DNA of 64,000 nucleotides from JAXGMV01 sp040772085 (GTDB taxonomy: Bacteria > Chloroflexota > Anaerolineae > Anaerolineales > Anaerolineaceae): the NCBI GenBank assembly GCA_040772085.1, contig JAXGYU010000001.1, forward strand, positions 2,542,001 through 2,606,000. Reading direction: 5' to 3'. The notes beneath the pieces were generated by a model. It saw only the letters and a list, made by a program, of their open reading frames with translations, ran no database searches and had not been told where the DNA came from. Each line of letters begins with the position of its first letter. The first letter of the stretch is position 1. Of this stretch, positions 51,946-60,756 are shown one piece after another. Made by a program: the position numbers and the translations under genes.

Positions 51946-52179
51946 TCAGAATTCTTCATCCTCGTCCCAGAGATCTTCATCATCTTCTTCATCACCGTCA
52001 ATCTCAGACCATTCTTCGAATTCTTCGTCCTCTTCGTCCCAATCATCTTCAGTCACCGCGTCGGCTGATGGGCTATACGTCATACAGCCTGCGTCTGGAT
52101 CGATTTCAACCGCGGCGGCGCTGCAGTATCCATCGTCAAGAAATCCGCAGTCATTGTAATGACATTTAATTCGTGGCAT
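51946..52179 (-). CDS. Small DUF1540-like Cys-rich protein with acidic tail
   Basis: A 77-residue protein. The first ~35 residues carry four Cys in the DUF1540 pattern (KCHYNDCGFLDDGYC, then GCMTY), probably a small metal-binding knuckle. The remaining ~40 residues are almost entirely Asp, Glu and Trp (DDWDEEDEEFEEWSEIDGD). It is a real gene by its GGGAG ribosome site, consensus promoter upstream and a hairpin after it. The function of DUF1540 proteins is unknown; the acidic tail suggests a protein or nucleic-acid mimic, which is inference. Confidence 0.78.
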   Translation of the reverse strand: MPRIKCHYNDCGFLDDGYCSAAAVEIDPDAGCMTYSPSADAVTEDDWDEEDEEFEEWSEIDGDEEDDEDLWDEDEEF

Positions 52180-52262
52180 TTTAGTTGGCTCCCATTTGGA
52201 TTTGGATCATTGATTTATGTGCTTTGGTTGGTTTATTCATCTGTTTCCGCAAAGACGCAAGC

Positions 52263-52291
52263 ATTTTACCTTATACATTCTAAACTCACAA
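52263..52291 (-). promoter_or_regulatory. Promoter of the DUF1540-like gene
   Basis: Minus strand: TTGTGA (52291-52286), 17-base spacer, TAAAAT (52268-52263). It leaves a leader of about 80 bases. The rest of 52180-52330 is AT-rich with no further gene visible. Confidence 0.6.
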
Positions 52292-52330
52292 GGGCAAAAG
52301 TCGTGCGAGAAAAGTATGAATTCCGGACGT

Positions 52331-53470
52331 TTAACCCTCGAATGTTGTGACGCATTCGATGACGCGCTCGAGTTCGGCATCTGTCATGCTGATGTAGAAG
52401 GGCAGCCTCAGCAGGCAGCCACTGGCGTGCTCCGTGACCGGACAATCACCTTCCTTGCCGCCATATCTTCTGCCCATCTCGGAGAGATGCAGGGACTGGT
52501 AGTGGAAGACTGACAGAATGTTCGCCTCACGCAGCTTGCGCATCAGCCTGCCGCGCATCTCAGCTTCTGGCAGGATGATGTAGTACATATGGTATGCCTG
52601 GCTGCAATCCGCTGGCACGAAGGGCACTTTAATGTCATTCTTACGCGCCCAGGCTTCGAGACAGGTGTGATAGGTCTCCCAGATATGTCTGCGTCTGTTC
52701 TGAATCTGCTCCCAGTTCTCCAGTTGCGCGTAGAGAACGGCTGCCAAAATCTCAGACGGCAGGTAGCTGGAGCCGACATCCACCCAGGTGTATTTGTCCA
52801 CCAGACCCTGATAAAACTTCGTCCGGTTGGTGCCTTTCTCGCGGATGATCTCCGCCCGTTCAATCAGGTGCGGATCGTTGATCAGCAGGGCGCCGCCTTC
52901 GCCGCAGGTGATGTTCTTGGTTTCGTGAAAGCTCTGCGTTGCCATACAGCCGAAGGTACCCAAATTTTTGCCCTGATAGCTGCCGAACAGACCGTGAGCA
53001 TTATCCTCAATCACGGGGATGCCGGCGGCGTTGGCGGTGGACATGATGCTGTCCATCTCGCAGGCGACGCCGGCGTAATGCACCGGGACAATCGCGCGCG
53101 TGCGCGGTGTAATCAGCTCCGGGAGCAGCATCTCGTCGAGATTGAGGGTATCCGCCCGGACGTCGATAAAGACCGGCTTCGCGCCGCGCAGCACGAACGC
53201 GTTTGCCGTGGATACAAAGGTGAAGGAGGGCAGGATGACCTCGTCGCCGGGCTGGAGATCGAGCAGCAGCGCGCTCATCTCGAGCGCGTGCGTACAGCTC
53301 GTGGTCAGGATGACTTTATCGCTGCCGGTCAGTTGCTGCAACAAGGCGCTGGCTTTTCGCGTGAACATGCCATCACCGGAGATATGTGCCTGCGCGAATG
53401 CCTGGCTGATGTACTCCAGTTCCTTGCCGGCCATCACGGGGCGGTTGAAATCAATAAAATCGCCGCTCAT
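52331..53470 (-). CDS. DegT/DnrJ/EryC1 sugar aminotransferase (WecE/RffA-like)
   Basis: PLP-dependent transaminase acting on nucleotide-linked 4-keto sugars, 379 residues. The PLP Lys lies in SFHETKNITCGEGGAL, the strongly WecE/RffA-like form; that enzyme makes dTDP-4-amino-4,6-dideoxygalactose. Other family segments are TTSCTHALEMSALLLDLQPGDEV, PVHYAGVACEMD and IEDNAHGLFGSYQGK. Its ATG overlaps the stop of the methyltransferase gene by one base, so it is last in the five-gene glycan cluster. The matching dTDP-glucose genes are not in this window. Confidence 0.93.
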   Translation of the reverse strand: MSGDFIDFNRPVMAGKELEYISQAFAQAHISGDGMFTRKASALLQQLTGSDKVILTTSCTHALEMSALLLDLQPGDEVILPSFTFVSTANAFVLRGAKPVFIDVRADTLNLDEMLLPELITPRTRAIVPVHYAGVACEMDSIMSTANAAGIPVIEDNAHGLFGSYQGKNLGTFGCMATQSFHETKNITCGEGGALLINDPHLIERAEIIREKGTNRTKFYQGLVDKYTWVDVGSSYLPSEILAAVLYAQLENWEQIQNRRRHIWETYHTCLEAWARKNDIKVPFVPADCSQAYHMYYIILPEAEMRGRLMRKLREANILSVFHYQSLHLSEMGRRYGGKEGDCPVTEHASGCLLRLPFYISMTDAELERVIECVTTFEG

Positions 53471-54105
53471 CAGCCGTTCTTCCTGACGATCAGGGTAAAG
53501 TCATACAAATCATAGTCATGCAGGATGGCAACATTTCGGGAGAAATGGCGCTTGCAATAGTCGAACAGATAGCAGGGATCCGCGTAATAGAGCTGCGGTT
53601 TCATCCTGTCGGCGTCTGAATATTTCGTGAGGAAATTGCTCGAAAAACCACGCTTTGTCATGTCATTCAGATAGGTCAGTTTCTCGATGACATACTCCGT
53701 CCAGATCTGATACGGCGAATCGAGCCGGATATTGAAAACGCCGCTGGCAACCGCGAAATCAACACGCGGCAGACTCTCAAGATCCGTTGTGAAGTGCAGT
53801 TGGGCGGTAGAATCCGCGTAAATCGAGCGGGCTGTCTCGATAGCGCTGGGCAGGATGTCATAGCCATAATAGTGCGTGTATCTCAAGTCTTTTTCGAGCA
53901 TGTAATTCGCCAGCGCGCCGTAGCCGCAGCCATAATCAAGCACCGTAAAATCTGAAGGCTGGTCGATCACCTTCAGCAACTGATCAAAACGCAGGTTCTG
54001 CGCCTCCGGTGAATTCCAGTCGGCGCCGCGGGGCGAGGTGCCAAAGCGGTCCAGTTTGTCCTGGAAATACTCTTTGATTTGATTGTCGCGTTGTTCGTTG
54101 CTCAT
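53470..54105 (-). CDS. SAM-dependent methyltransferase
   Basis: A 211-residue Rossmann-fold methyltransferase. SAM motif I is VLDYGCGYGALANYML and motif II is near YYGYDILPSAIETAR; the rest (FAVASGVFNIRL, DPCYLFDYCKRHFSRNVAIL) fits class I enzymes of sugar clusters. Substrate is unknown, but its tight coupling to a sugar aminotransferase and a WbqC protein suggests methylation of an unusual sugar or its amino acid substituent. Overlaps the aminotransferase by one base; 13 bases after WbqC. Confidence 0.85.
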   Translation of the reverse strand: MSNEQRDNQIKEYFQDKLDRFGTSPRGADWNSPEAQNLRFDQLLKVIDQPSDFTVLDYGCGYGALANYMLEKDLRYTHYYGYDILPSAIETARSIYADSTAQLHFTTDLESLPRVDFAVASGVFNIRLDSPYQIWTEYVIEKLTYLNDMTKRGFSSNFLTKYSDADRMKPQLYYADPCYLFDYCKRHFSRNVAILHDYDLYDFTLIVRKNG

Positions 54106-54118
54106 TCAGTCACCAGGC

Positions 54119-54811
54119 TCATACCAGAATGAAATCAAGCGCGCGGCTGCCTTGCATGAACATCAGGTCGATGATTGATACCTGCGGCTCAAAATCACCG
54201 TGCAGTTGCTGGTAATCGGGATAATTGTATTCCATGAACTCAAGTTGGATGCCACGATCGTCAAACTGCTTGTGGTCAATGTAGTTCTCGGCTGAAGGAC
54301 CGGTAATGTAATGGTCCGCGCCAAGCTTGGTGAGTATGTTAATCAGCCGCTCGGTCTTTGTTCCTTCAATACCGTCCAGGCTTGATGATCGAATAAAACG
54401 GGTGCCGGTCAAGCCGAGGATACTTGCCAGTGCCACGGTAGTCGCAACGGTGAAGTCAGCCAGATAGTTGGTGCGGCGCTTGTAGAACTCATACAGCATA
54501 TAGGCGTATTGATCAAAATAAGGCGCCTTGGCGTATGCCTGCTCAATCGTCTTCCAGTGCTCTTCCTGCCAGGCAGTTTCATTCTGGATTTTGATCTGGT
54601 TGATCGGGGTGCCTTCTTGCTGGACACCGCTGGCAGAGACGGGGATTGTCAGCCATTGCGGACCGTGTGCGGTCTTGATTCTGTTGCGATTGCGCCAGCC
54701 GCGCTTGTCATATTGGACATCGTCGTAAAAAATGAAAACATCCGCCTTGGCGATCTGATGAAAAAAGCCCCGCCAGGGGATGTAGGAAGGTTGCAGGATG
54801 ACGCACTTCAT
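54119..54811 (-). CDS. WbqC-family protein
   Basis: A 230-residue protein of the WbqC family, found in O-antigen and capsule clusters. The start KCVILQPSYIPWRGFFHQIAKADVFIFYDDVQYDK-like N-terminus is diagnostic, followed by RGWRNRNRIKT and the NYIDHKQFDDRGIQLEFMEY segment. The biochemical role is not firmly established; members are suggested to take part in attaching amino acids or modifying amino sugars. Its gene overlaps the GT2 gene by 4 bases (ATGA). Confidence 0.9.
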   Translation of the reverse strand: MKCVILQPSYIPWRGFFHQIAKADVFIFYDDVQYDKRGWRNRNRIKTAHGPQWLTIPVSASGVQQEGTPINQIKIQNETAWQEEHWKTIEQAYAKAPYFDQYAYMLYEFYKRRTNYLADFTVATTVALASILGLTGTRFIRSSSLDGIEGTKTERLINILTKLGADHYITGPSAENYIDHKQFDDRGIQLEFMEYNYPDYQQLHGDFEPQVSIIDLMFMQGSRALDFILV

Positions 54812-55758
54812 CGGTCGGTCACCTCTTTAGGCTCGTGTTCGCCGGTGATCTCTTCCACAGAATAAGCCGGGCGCTGCATTGAGCTATCGAAGATGCGAGC
54901 CAGATACTCACCGAAAATGCCGAGTGCGAACAGGATGGCACCGCTGAAAATGGATGAAATCGATGCCAGGAAGGTGAATCCGGGAATGGACCCGAGCAGG
55001 AAATAGTCGAGAACAACTTTGAGCAGGATAACGATGCCGAATATCACAACCACAAAACCGAACCAGCTTGCAAAACGCAGCGGTATCGTGCTGTAACCGG
55101 TCAGGATCAGCAATGCCTGTCCGACCAGTTTTACAAAGGAATAGTTTGATTTTCCCTGCTCACGTGGCTGCTCGTTGACTGCGACATGCGTGAAGCGGGT
55201 AGTGCCCCACGAAAGCAGCACATCCAGGATGATACCGGGGTTGTTGTAGTTGATGAACGCTTTCTTCAGGTTGGCGCGGAAGGCTCTGAAGGCGCTAATC
55301 TCCTTGACGGTTTTGATGCCCATCACGAACGCAAGGATCCGTTTGGTGAGGTTAGAGGTCAGGTTGCGCCACAGGCTGTGTGGCATTTTTTGCGGCGTGC
55401 CGTAAACGACATCAAAGCCTTCGCCAAGTTTGTTAATCAGTTTTGGCAGTTCTTCGGGCGGGTGCTGCAAATCGTCATCGAGCGTGACGATGATCGGGAA
55501 GCGCGATTGGCGAATGCCGGCCAGCAAGGCGTTGTGCTGACCATAATTGCGCATCAACTTAATGCCGGTCACCCGCGGATGGTTGGCGCTCAGTTGCTGA
55601 ATGACCTGCCAGCTCGTATCCCGGCTGCCGTCATCGACCAGGATGATCTCATGGTCAGGCGCGATCTCCGCGAGCACATGCGTCAGCCGCTCAACCAGGG
55701 GCGCCAAGCTCTCCTGACTGTTGTAAACGGGTATGACGGCCGAGATCGATTCACGCAT
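54808..55758 (-). CDS. Glycosyltransferase family 2 (polyprenyl-phosphate type)
   Basis: A 316-residue DPM1/ArnC-like transferase that loads a sugar onto polyprenyl phosphate. Motifs are SAVIPVYNSQESLAPLVERL, LVDDGSRDTSW, VTLDDDLQHPPEELPKL and a YGTPQK-type acceptor motif. Two C-terminal membrane helices follow (RFASWFGFVVVIFGIVILLKVVLDYFLL and SISSIFSGAILFALGIFGEYLARI). The ORF opens with GTG at 55767; the ATG at 55758 has a GGTG upstream and is preferred. The next gene upstream encodes a polytopic protein that could use its lipid-linked sugar. Confidence 0.9.
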   Translation of the reverse strand: MRESISAVIPVYNSQESLAPLVERLTHVLAEIAPDHEIILVDDGSRDTSWQVIQQLSANHPRVTGIKLMRNYGQHNALLAGIRQSRFPIIVTLDDDLQHPPEELPKLINKLGEGFDVVYGTPQKMPHSLWRNLTSNLTKRILAFVMGIKTVKEISAFRAFRANLKKAFINYNNPGIILDVLLSWGTTRFTHVAVNEQPREQGKSNYSFVKLVGQALLILTGYSTIPLRFASWFGFVVVIFGIVILLKVVLDYFLLGSIPGFTFLASISSIFSGAILFALGIFGEYLARIFDSSMQRPAYSVEEITGEHEPKEVTDR

Positions 55759-55776
55759 GGTAGTCACCAGAGATGT

Positions 55777-57825
55777 TCAGTTTAGCTCAAAGCAGACCAT
55801 GGCTCCCGATAATTTCTCGTAAATTGCCTTATCGGAATCCGTCATGCTGTCTGCTGTTTCGTCTGCAATTTTATCAAGAGTTTTACAATATTGATTTCTG
55901 AACTGGGAGTTGGTGCGGTACGCCTCAGAAAGCAGTTCATCCACCCGCTGCCAGTTACCATTCATGCCGTAGATTTCTATCGGCAGGAGTATTTCCGATG
56001 GTTCCTGCGGCCCGAGGCGTTTCGCGTAGGCATCTTCGATTGTCGTCAGCGCCTGCTGCCAATTGCCTGCCTGGCGAGCCAGATCGGCCTTCTGGTAATA
56101 GTAGCACCACTCGCGGTCCGTCTCCGGACTGCCGAAAATGTACTCTGGTAACCAGTGTGTTGCCGAGAGGTCGGTGTTAATGACGCCCGGATTGGAGATC
56201 GGCACGGCGTTGAGCAGCTCATTTTGCATGATGCGCAGGTCGGCATCGCGGACAGGGTCAAGCACACGCAGGCAGCCAGGCGGCGAATAGAAAAGCACCA
56301 GGATCTGATCGGTGCTGCCGTTGAACACCGCGTTGCGGAACGGCTGGGAAATCGGTAATCCCGGTTTGAGTTCGGGAATTGAGCGTCCGAGCCTGACATC
56401 CAGAAAGGCGAAATAGTAGTTCAGATCAAGCGTCTTGTTATCGTTGTCATAAATCAGGTTCAGTGGCCCGGTCAGTGAATTGTCGCTGTAGTAATTGAGC
56501 GGCAGGTCATAAGTCAGAACCACCGTATCATGCTTCAGACCAGGCACCCGCCAGCTTAGCTGCTGGAAGAAATCATTGTGCGCGAGCCAGTCCTTGCGAT
56601 AGGTATTGGCGTTATTGAAGTTTTCACCGACAGCCATCGCGACCAGCAAGGCGATGATGAGCATACGCTGGGCTTGTGTGCGTGCCAGCCACGAGATCAA
56701 ACCTGTCAGGAATAGGGCAGATCCCATCATGAATGCCAGCGTAAATCGGTCGAAGGGGTAAAACAGCTCAAGCCTGAGCCCGGTGATCCAGATCGGGGCG
56801 CCAGCGAAGAGGAGGGATAAACCGCCAATAATCATCAGGTCGCGATTGAACCTCTGCGCTGTCGCCGGTTCACCCACTGGTCCATCAGTCTGAGGCAGAC
56901 GCTTGAAGAGCAAGAAGAGCGTGAAGGCGAAGGTCAGGATCACCAGCAGCCAGTAGAGTTGCATGCCCGTCTGGCTGAAGTCTTCAAGCAACGGGAAGCG
57001 AACATATGAGCTCCAAGCTTTGATGCCGGCTAGCAGCGGATCATGGAAGGCGCGCCAGGCGAGTCGCAGAGCTCCTGCCAGCGGGTCCTGCTCCGCGGTT
57101 TCAAGCAGCACAGGCTGATAGGTCGGGAACTGGAATATGAATACACGCCAGATGAAAATGGCAGCGAAAGGAATCAGGTACGGCAGCCAGTGCAGAATCG
57201 TTTTGGTCAATCGCTGCCTGAGTTTGGTTGCGGTCCCTGCCAGCATCAGGAAGATGATGACGGGGCGAATCATTTCCAGACCAAAGTAATATTCGGTCGA
57301 CAGAAAACAGAACAGGAAACTGGCTACGCCAGCCAGGGTGTATAGCCAGGCTTTAGCGGAGCGATGGATGGCGAGTGCCATAAAACCGAAAGAGAGAAAG
57401 TAAGCTGCCAGCAAGAAGTAACCGTTGCTATAAACAACTGAAATGGGTTGTTGCTTGAAGCCGGGATAAACAACGAAGAGCAGCGCCGCCCAGGCTAACT
57501 TTTGTTTCTGATTCGGCCAGACCTGCGAGAATGCCCACCAGAATGCCAGGGAGGTTACGATCTTGCTGAAAATGCCCAGCAATTGCCATTGCCAGGGCAC
57601 ATACTTCAGAAACGTGGTCGTGATCTCATAGATGACTGCCAGAAACGGCCGGTCGCCAGCGAATGCCGCGGGGAAACCGCCTGGTCCCTGCGTATACGAG
57701 AACCAGATCATCGGCCAATCGTCCCAGTAGAATCCGAGGAAAGGGATGAGCAACCCGTAAGACAAAAGGCTGAAAATTACGATGCTGATTGATACGCTCT
57801 GCTTGCGGAAGAATTGACAAAGCAT
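55777..57825 (-). CDS. Polytopic membrane protein, GT-C glycosyltransferase-like
   Basis: A 682-residue protein with about eleven membrane helices in the first ~430 residues and a ~250-residue C-terminal domain. The first loop carries GFYWDDWPMIWFSY, the acidic-pair motif placed as in GT-C (lipid-phosphate sugar) transferases. The C-terminal part contains a TPR-like helical region (WCYYYQKADLARQAGNWQQALTTIEDAYAKRL). The Asp pair and its position beside a polyprenyl-phosphate GT2 suggest it transfers that sugar outside the cell. The exact family is not certain. Start ATG at 57825 has only a weak ribosome site. Confidence 0.75.
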   Translation of the reverse strand: MLCQFFRKQSVSISIVIFSLLSYGLLIPFLGFYWDDWPMIWFSYTQGPGGFPAAFAGDRPFLAVIYEITTTFLKYVPWQWQLLGIFSKIVTSLAFWWAFSQVWPNQKQKLAWAALLFVVYPGFKQQPISVVYSNGYFLLAAYFLSFGFMALAIHRSAKAWLYTLAGVASFLFCFLSTEYYFGLEMIRPVIIFLMLAGTATKLRQRLTKTILHWLPYLIPFAAIFIWRVFIFQFPTYQPVLLETAEQDPLAGALRLAWRAFHDPLLAGIKAWSSYVRFPLLEDFSQTGMQLYWLLVILTFAFTLFLLFKRLPQTDGPVGEPATAQRFNRDLMIIGGLSLLFAGAPIWITGLRLELFYPFDRFTLAFMMGSALFLTGLISWLARTQAQRMLIIALLVAMAVGENFNNANTYRKDWLAHNDFFQQLSWRVPGLKHDTVVLTYDLPLNYYSDNSLTGPLNLIYDNDNKTLDLNYYFAFLDVRLGRSIPELKPGLPISQPFRNAVFNGSTDQILVLFYSPPGCLRVLDPVRDADLRIMQNELLNAVPISNPGVINTDLSATHWLPEYIFGSPETDREWCYYYQKADLARQAGNWQQALTTIEDAYAKRLGPQEPSEILLPIEIYGMNGNWQRVDELLSEAYRTNSQFRNQYCKTLDKIADETADSMTDSDKAIYEKLSGAMVCFELN

Positions 57826-57893
57826 GGTTTTCTTGTCCAGAATTAACCTTTAAATTGTACCATTCAACATGTATTTGACCCCTTACAAACGAA

Positions 57894-57919
57894 AAGCGGC
57901 AGCCTTTCGGCTGCCGCTT
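57894..57919 (-). terminator. Intrinsic terminator of the acyl-CoA synthetase gene
   Basis: Perfect 11-bp GC-rich stem AAGCGGCAGCC / GGCTGCCGCTT with a GAAA tetraloop as read on the minus strand, then TTCGTTTG. Confidence 0.88.
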
Positions 57920-57935
57920 CGTGAGAGACACTTTC

Positions 57936-60044
57936 TTACTTCTTGGTCAGAATGATACGGGCATCGACGACCTTGACACCCTGTCCTTCGGGGTAGATCA
58001 GGACGGGATTGGCATCGGATTCAGCCACTTCATCACGCAGAGCGAGGATCATATCGGAGTACTTGGTGATAACCTCGGCTGTGGCAGCGCGATCGCGCGG
58101 TGCCTCACCGCGGGCGCCAGCCAGGATCGGCGCGGCTTTGATACCAGTCTGCATACCCATCGCCTGTTCCTTGCTGACAGGTGCGACGCGGAAGGTGACG
58201 TCCTTGAGGACTTCAACGAAGATACCGCCTAGACCGAACATCACGGTCGGGCCGAAGGTCGGGTCATTGACGGAACCGAGGATGACCTCAGTACCCCAGG
58301 GCGCCATTTCCTGGACAGCCACACCATGGATATTGGCGTCGGCTTTGTATTTCTTCGAATTCTCGAGGATGACGCGGTAAGCTTCGCGGGCAGCAGCCTC
58401 GTCTTTAATGTTGACTTTGACAGCGCCGGCATCAGATTTGTGCAGAATGTCTGGAGAGACGATCTTCATGACGACCGGGAAGCCGATTTCTTTTGCCATG
58501 GCGACAGCTTCGTCTTCCGATTTGGCCAGAGCGGTGGAAGTGACAGGCAGGTCATAGAGCGCGAAGACCTGTTTGGCTTCGACTTCGGTCAGGGCATCCT
58601 GTCCATTCTTGCGGGCATTTGCGATAATCTCGAGGGCCTTGGCGCGCTTGCCTTCGTCAACCGGGCGAACCTCGAGCTTATGGGCAGAGCTCATCAGCGC
58701 GTATTCGCGCAGGGAAGCCATGGCATTCATGGCAACTTCCGGCGATTTGTAGGCGGGGATGCCGTTCTCAACCAGCCAGACGATGGCGGATTCTGAGCGT
58801 TCGCCGCCGACGATGGACACGGTCACCGGTTTGTTGGTACCGGCTTCATCGACCGCGCGCTTGACTTCACGCATAATCTCTTCGGGGTTGGTCTGGGCGG
58901 TTTCGCAGTACAGGACAACAACGCCGTCCGTCCACTCGTGGGCGATCGCGAACTTGACTGACTTGTAATACCACTCGGGGCCAGCCATACCGGTCAGGTC
59001 AACAGGGTTCTTGGCGGAACCGAACTCGGGCATGTGTTTCTTCAGCTCAGTCTGCACATCACCTGGAGCGAATTTCAGCGGGATGCCGTAGCGTTCGGCA
59101 GCATCTGTTGCCAGCACGCCAACACCACCACCGTTGGTGATGATCAGCAGGTTTTCGCCTTGCAGCGGGGGCTGCAGGGAGAGTGCCAGGGTGCGGTCGA
59201 AAAGGTTATCGAGGTCAGTTGCCTGAATGACACCAGCCTGCTCGAAAGCGGAGCCGTAGATCTTGGCGGCGCCGGCGAGGGAGCCAGTATGCGATGCCGC
59301 GGCGGCTGCGCCGTGTGAGGAGACACCTGATTTCAGGGCAACGATCGGTTTTTCGGACGCGCGGGCGACATCCATGAAGCGTCGGCCGTCACGCAGACCT
59401 TCAATGTAGAGGGAGATACAGGATGTATCGGCGTCTTCACCGAGGTAAGTGATGATGTCAGCAAAGTCAATATCCGACATGTTGCCGATCGAGATCAGCT
59501 TGTCGAAGCCGATGTGGCGGGTGTAGGTTGCCGCGTCAATGGCAATCAGGAGCGCGCCAGACTGTGAGATCAGGGAGGCTTTGCCATTGTAGGGCAGGAA
59601 CGGGGCGAACGACGCGTTCATTTTCTCGGAATTGGAGAGCAGACCGACGATGTTCGGGCCCAGGATGCGCATGTTGTATCGTTTCGCGATATCTACACAG
59701 CGTTGTTCCAGTTCCTTGTCACCAACTTCCGAGAAACCGGAAGTGATGATGATCAACGACTTGACGCTCTTCTTGCCGCACTCGTCAATCGAATCGGCGA
59801 CAAATTTGGCGGGGATGGTGATGACAGCTGAGTCCACGACACCGGGGACATCACCAATGGCTGGATAAACCTTCAGCCCCATGATCTCGGTCGCGCTCGG
59901 GTTGATCGGGTAAATTTCGCCAGTGTAACCGCCGTCCAGCAGATTTTTTATTACAGTATGGCCGATTTTGCCCGGTGTAGCTGAAGCGCCAACCACTGCA
60001 ATTCCTTTTGGCTTGAACATTCCATCCAGGTCAATTTTTTCCAC
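57936..60044 (-). CDS. Acetate/acyl-CoA synthetase (ADP-forming), single chain
   Basis: Converts acyl-CoA, ADP and Pi to the acid, CoA and ATP, a route of substrate-level phosphorylation in anaerobes and archaea. The 702-residue chain fuses both subunits. It has a CoA-binding domain (GIAVVGASATPGKIGHTVIKNLL), two succinyl-CoA-ligase-like domains with the phospho-His loop SHTGSLAG near residue 255, and a C-terminal ATP-grasp domain (GFPVVMKIVSPDILHKSDAGAV). The start is GTG at 60044 with AGGAGG 7 bases upstream. Family members also act on propionyl-, aryl- or branched-acyl-CoA, so the substrate is open. The M23 gene lies 50 bases upstream on the same strand. Confidence 0.94.
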   Translation of the reverse strand: MEKIDLDGMFKPKGIAVVGASATPGKIGHTVIKNLLDGGYTGEIYPINPSATEIMGLKVYPAIGDVPGVVDSAVITIPAKFVADSIDECGKKSVKSLIIITSGFSEVGDKELEQRCVDIAKRYNMRILGPNIVGLLSNSEKMNASFAPFLPYNGKASLISQSGALLIAIDAATYTRHIGFDKLISIGNMSDIDFADIITYLGEDADTSCISLYIEGLRDGRRFMDVARASEKPIVALKSGVSSHGAAAAASHTGSLAGAAKIYGSAFEQAGVIQATDLDNLFDRTLALSLQPPLQGENLLIITNGGGVGVLATDAAERYGIPLKFAPGDVQTELKKHMPEFGSAKNPVDLTGMAGPEWYYKSVKFAIAHEWTDGVVVLYCETAQTNPEEIMREVKRAVDEAGTNKPVTVSIVGGERSESAIVWLVENGIPAYKSPEVAMNAMASLREYALMSSAHKLEVRPVDEGKRAKALEIIANARKNGQDALTEVEAKQVFALYDLPVTSTALAKSEDEAVAMAKEIGFPVVMKIVSPDILHKSDAGAVKVNIKDEAAAREAYRVILENSKKYKADANIHGVAVQEMAPWGTEVILGSVNDPTFGPTVMFGLGGIFVEVLKDVTFRVAPVSKEQAMGMQTGIKAAPILAGARGEAPRDRAATAEVITKYSDMILALRDEVAESDANPVLIYPEGQGVKVVDARIILTKK

Positions 60045-60094
60045 GGTCTTTCCTCCTGTTTCAATTGATTTATATGTGAATCACGACTAGTGAT

Positions 60095-60649
60095 TTATTC
60101 CTCATCCTGTGTAATGATCGAACGCAGATACGCGGTCGGATCCTCGATGTAATCAGGTTTATTCTCCTGAAAATAATTCCCGCCTTTGTAATTCTCGATT
60201 GCCTGAGGAAAATCGGAATGCATTTCAAAATGGAGCATGGAGGCATCGCCGGCTGATTTCAGTTTCTGAATGTACACCGGTGAGGTCTCATTGATGGCGT
60301 CCAGATTGAGTACTTTGCCGACATGCCCGATCACCTGTCCACCTTTGACCTTATCCCCTGTTTTGACCGTCGTATCCTTCATTTCGGCGTAGCGATGGAC
60401 CTTGCCATCCGCTGCCCGGATCATGACCGAGTAGGTCACAAACCAGTAGTGGATCAATTGCGGGCTGGTAAACACCGCCACATCGACCACTTCTCCGTCT
60501 TCAATAGCGACAACTTCACAATCGCAGGGGGCATAAATGTCAACACCCGCGTGATGCCGGTCCTTGCGGTCTTCCCAAAATGACCCGCGCTCACCGTTGA
60601 TGGGCAGTTTCCGGTTTTTGCTGCTCGGAACTGGCCAATGTTTTTTCAT
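60095..60649 (-). CDS. M23 (LytM-type) metallopeptidase
   Basis: A 184-residue LytM-fold protein. The zinc ligands appear as HAGVDIYAPCDCEV (HxxxD) and the second motif in LHFEMHSD (HxxxH where HxH is usual). The loop between them, HYWFVTYSVMIRA...KVHRYAEM, fits the family core. No signal peptide is visible: the N-terminus is KKHWPVPSSKNRKL, so the protein may be cytoplasmic or lack the lead seen in classic wall hydrolases. Activity as a peptidoglycan hydrolase is not certain. GGGAG precedes the ATG. Confidence 0.85.
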   Translation of the reverse strand: MKKHWPVPSSKNRKLPINGERGSFWEDRKDRHHAGVDIYAPCDCEVVAIEDGEVVDVAVFTSPQLIHYWFVTYSVMIRAADGKVHRYAEMKDTTVKTGDKVKGGQVIGHVGKVLNLDAINETSPVYIQKLKSAGDASMLHFEMHSDFPQAIENYKGGNYFQENKPDYIEDPTAYLRSIITQDEE

Positions 60650-60756
60650 GCTGATACTCCCAGAGTAATTTTCTGCACCTCTATTTTAAGCCGAATTCGC
60701 TGTGCTGAATGTACTAAATTCGGTAAGATTAATATCATTTTAGGGAGTAAAACATC

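Noticed and set aside
60060..60094. AATCAC/GTGATT inverted repeat between the M23 and acyl-CoA synthetase genes
   Set aside because: Short arms and no matching regulator or promoter; too weak to call an operator.
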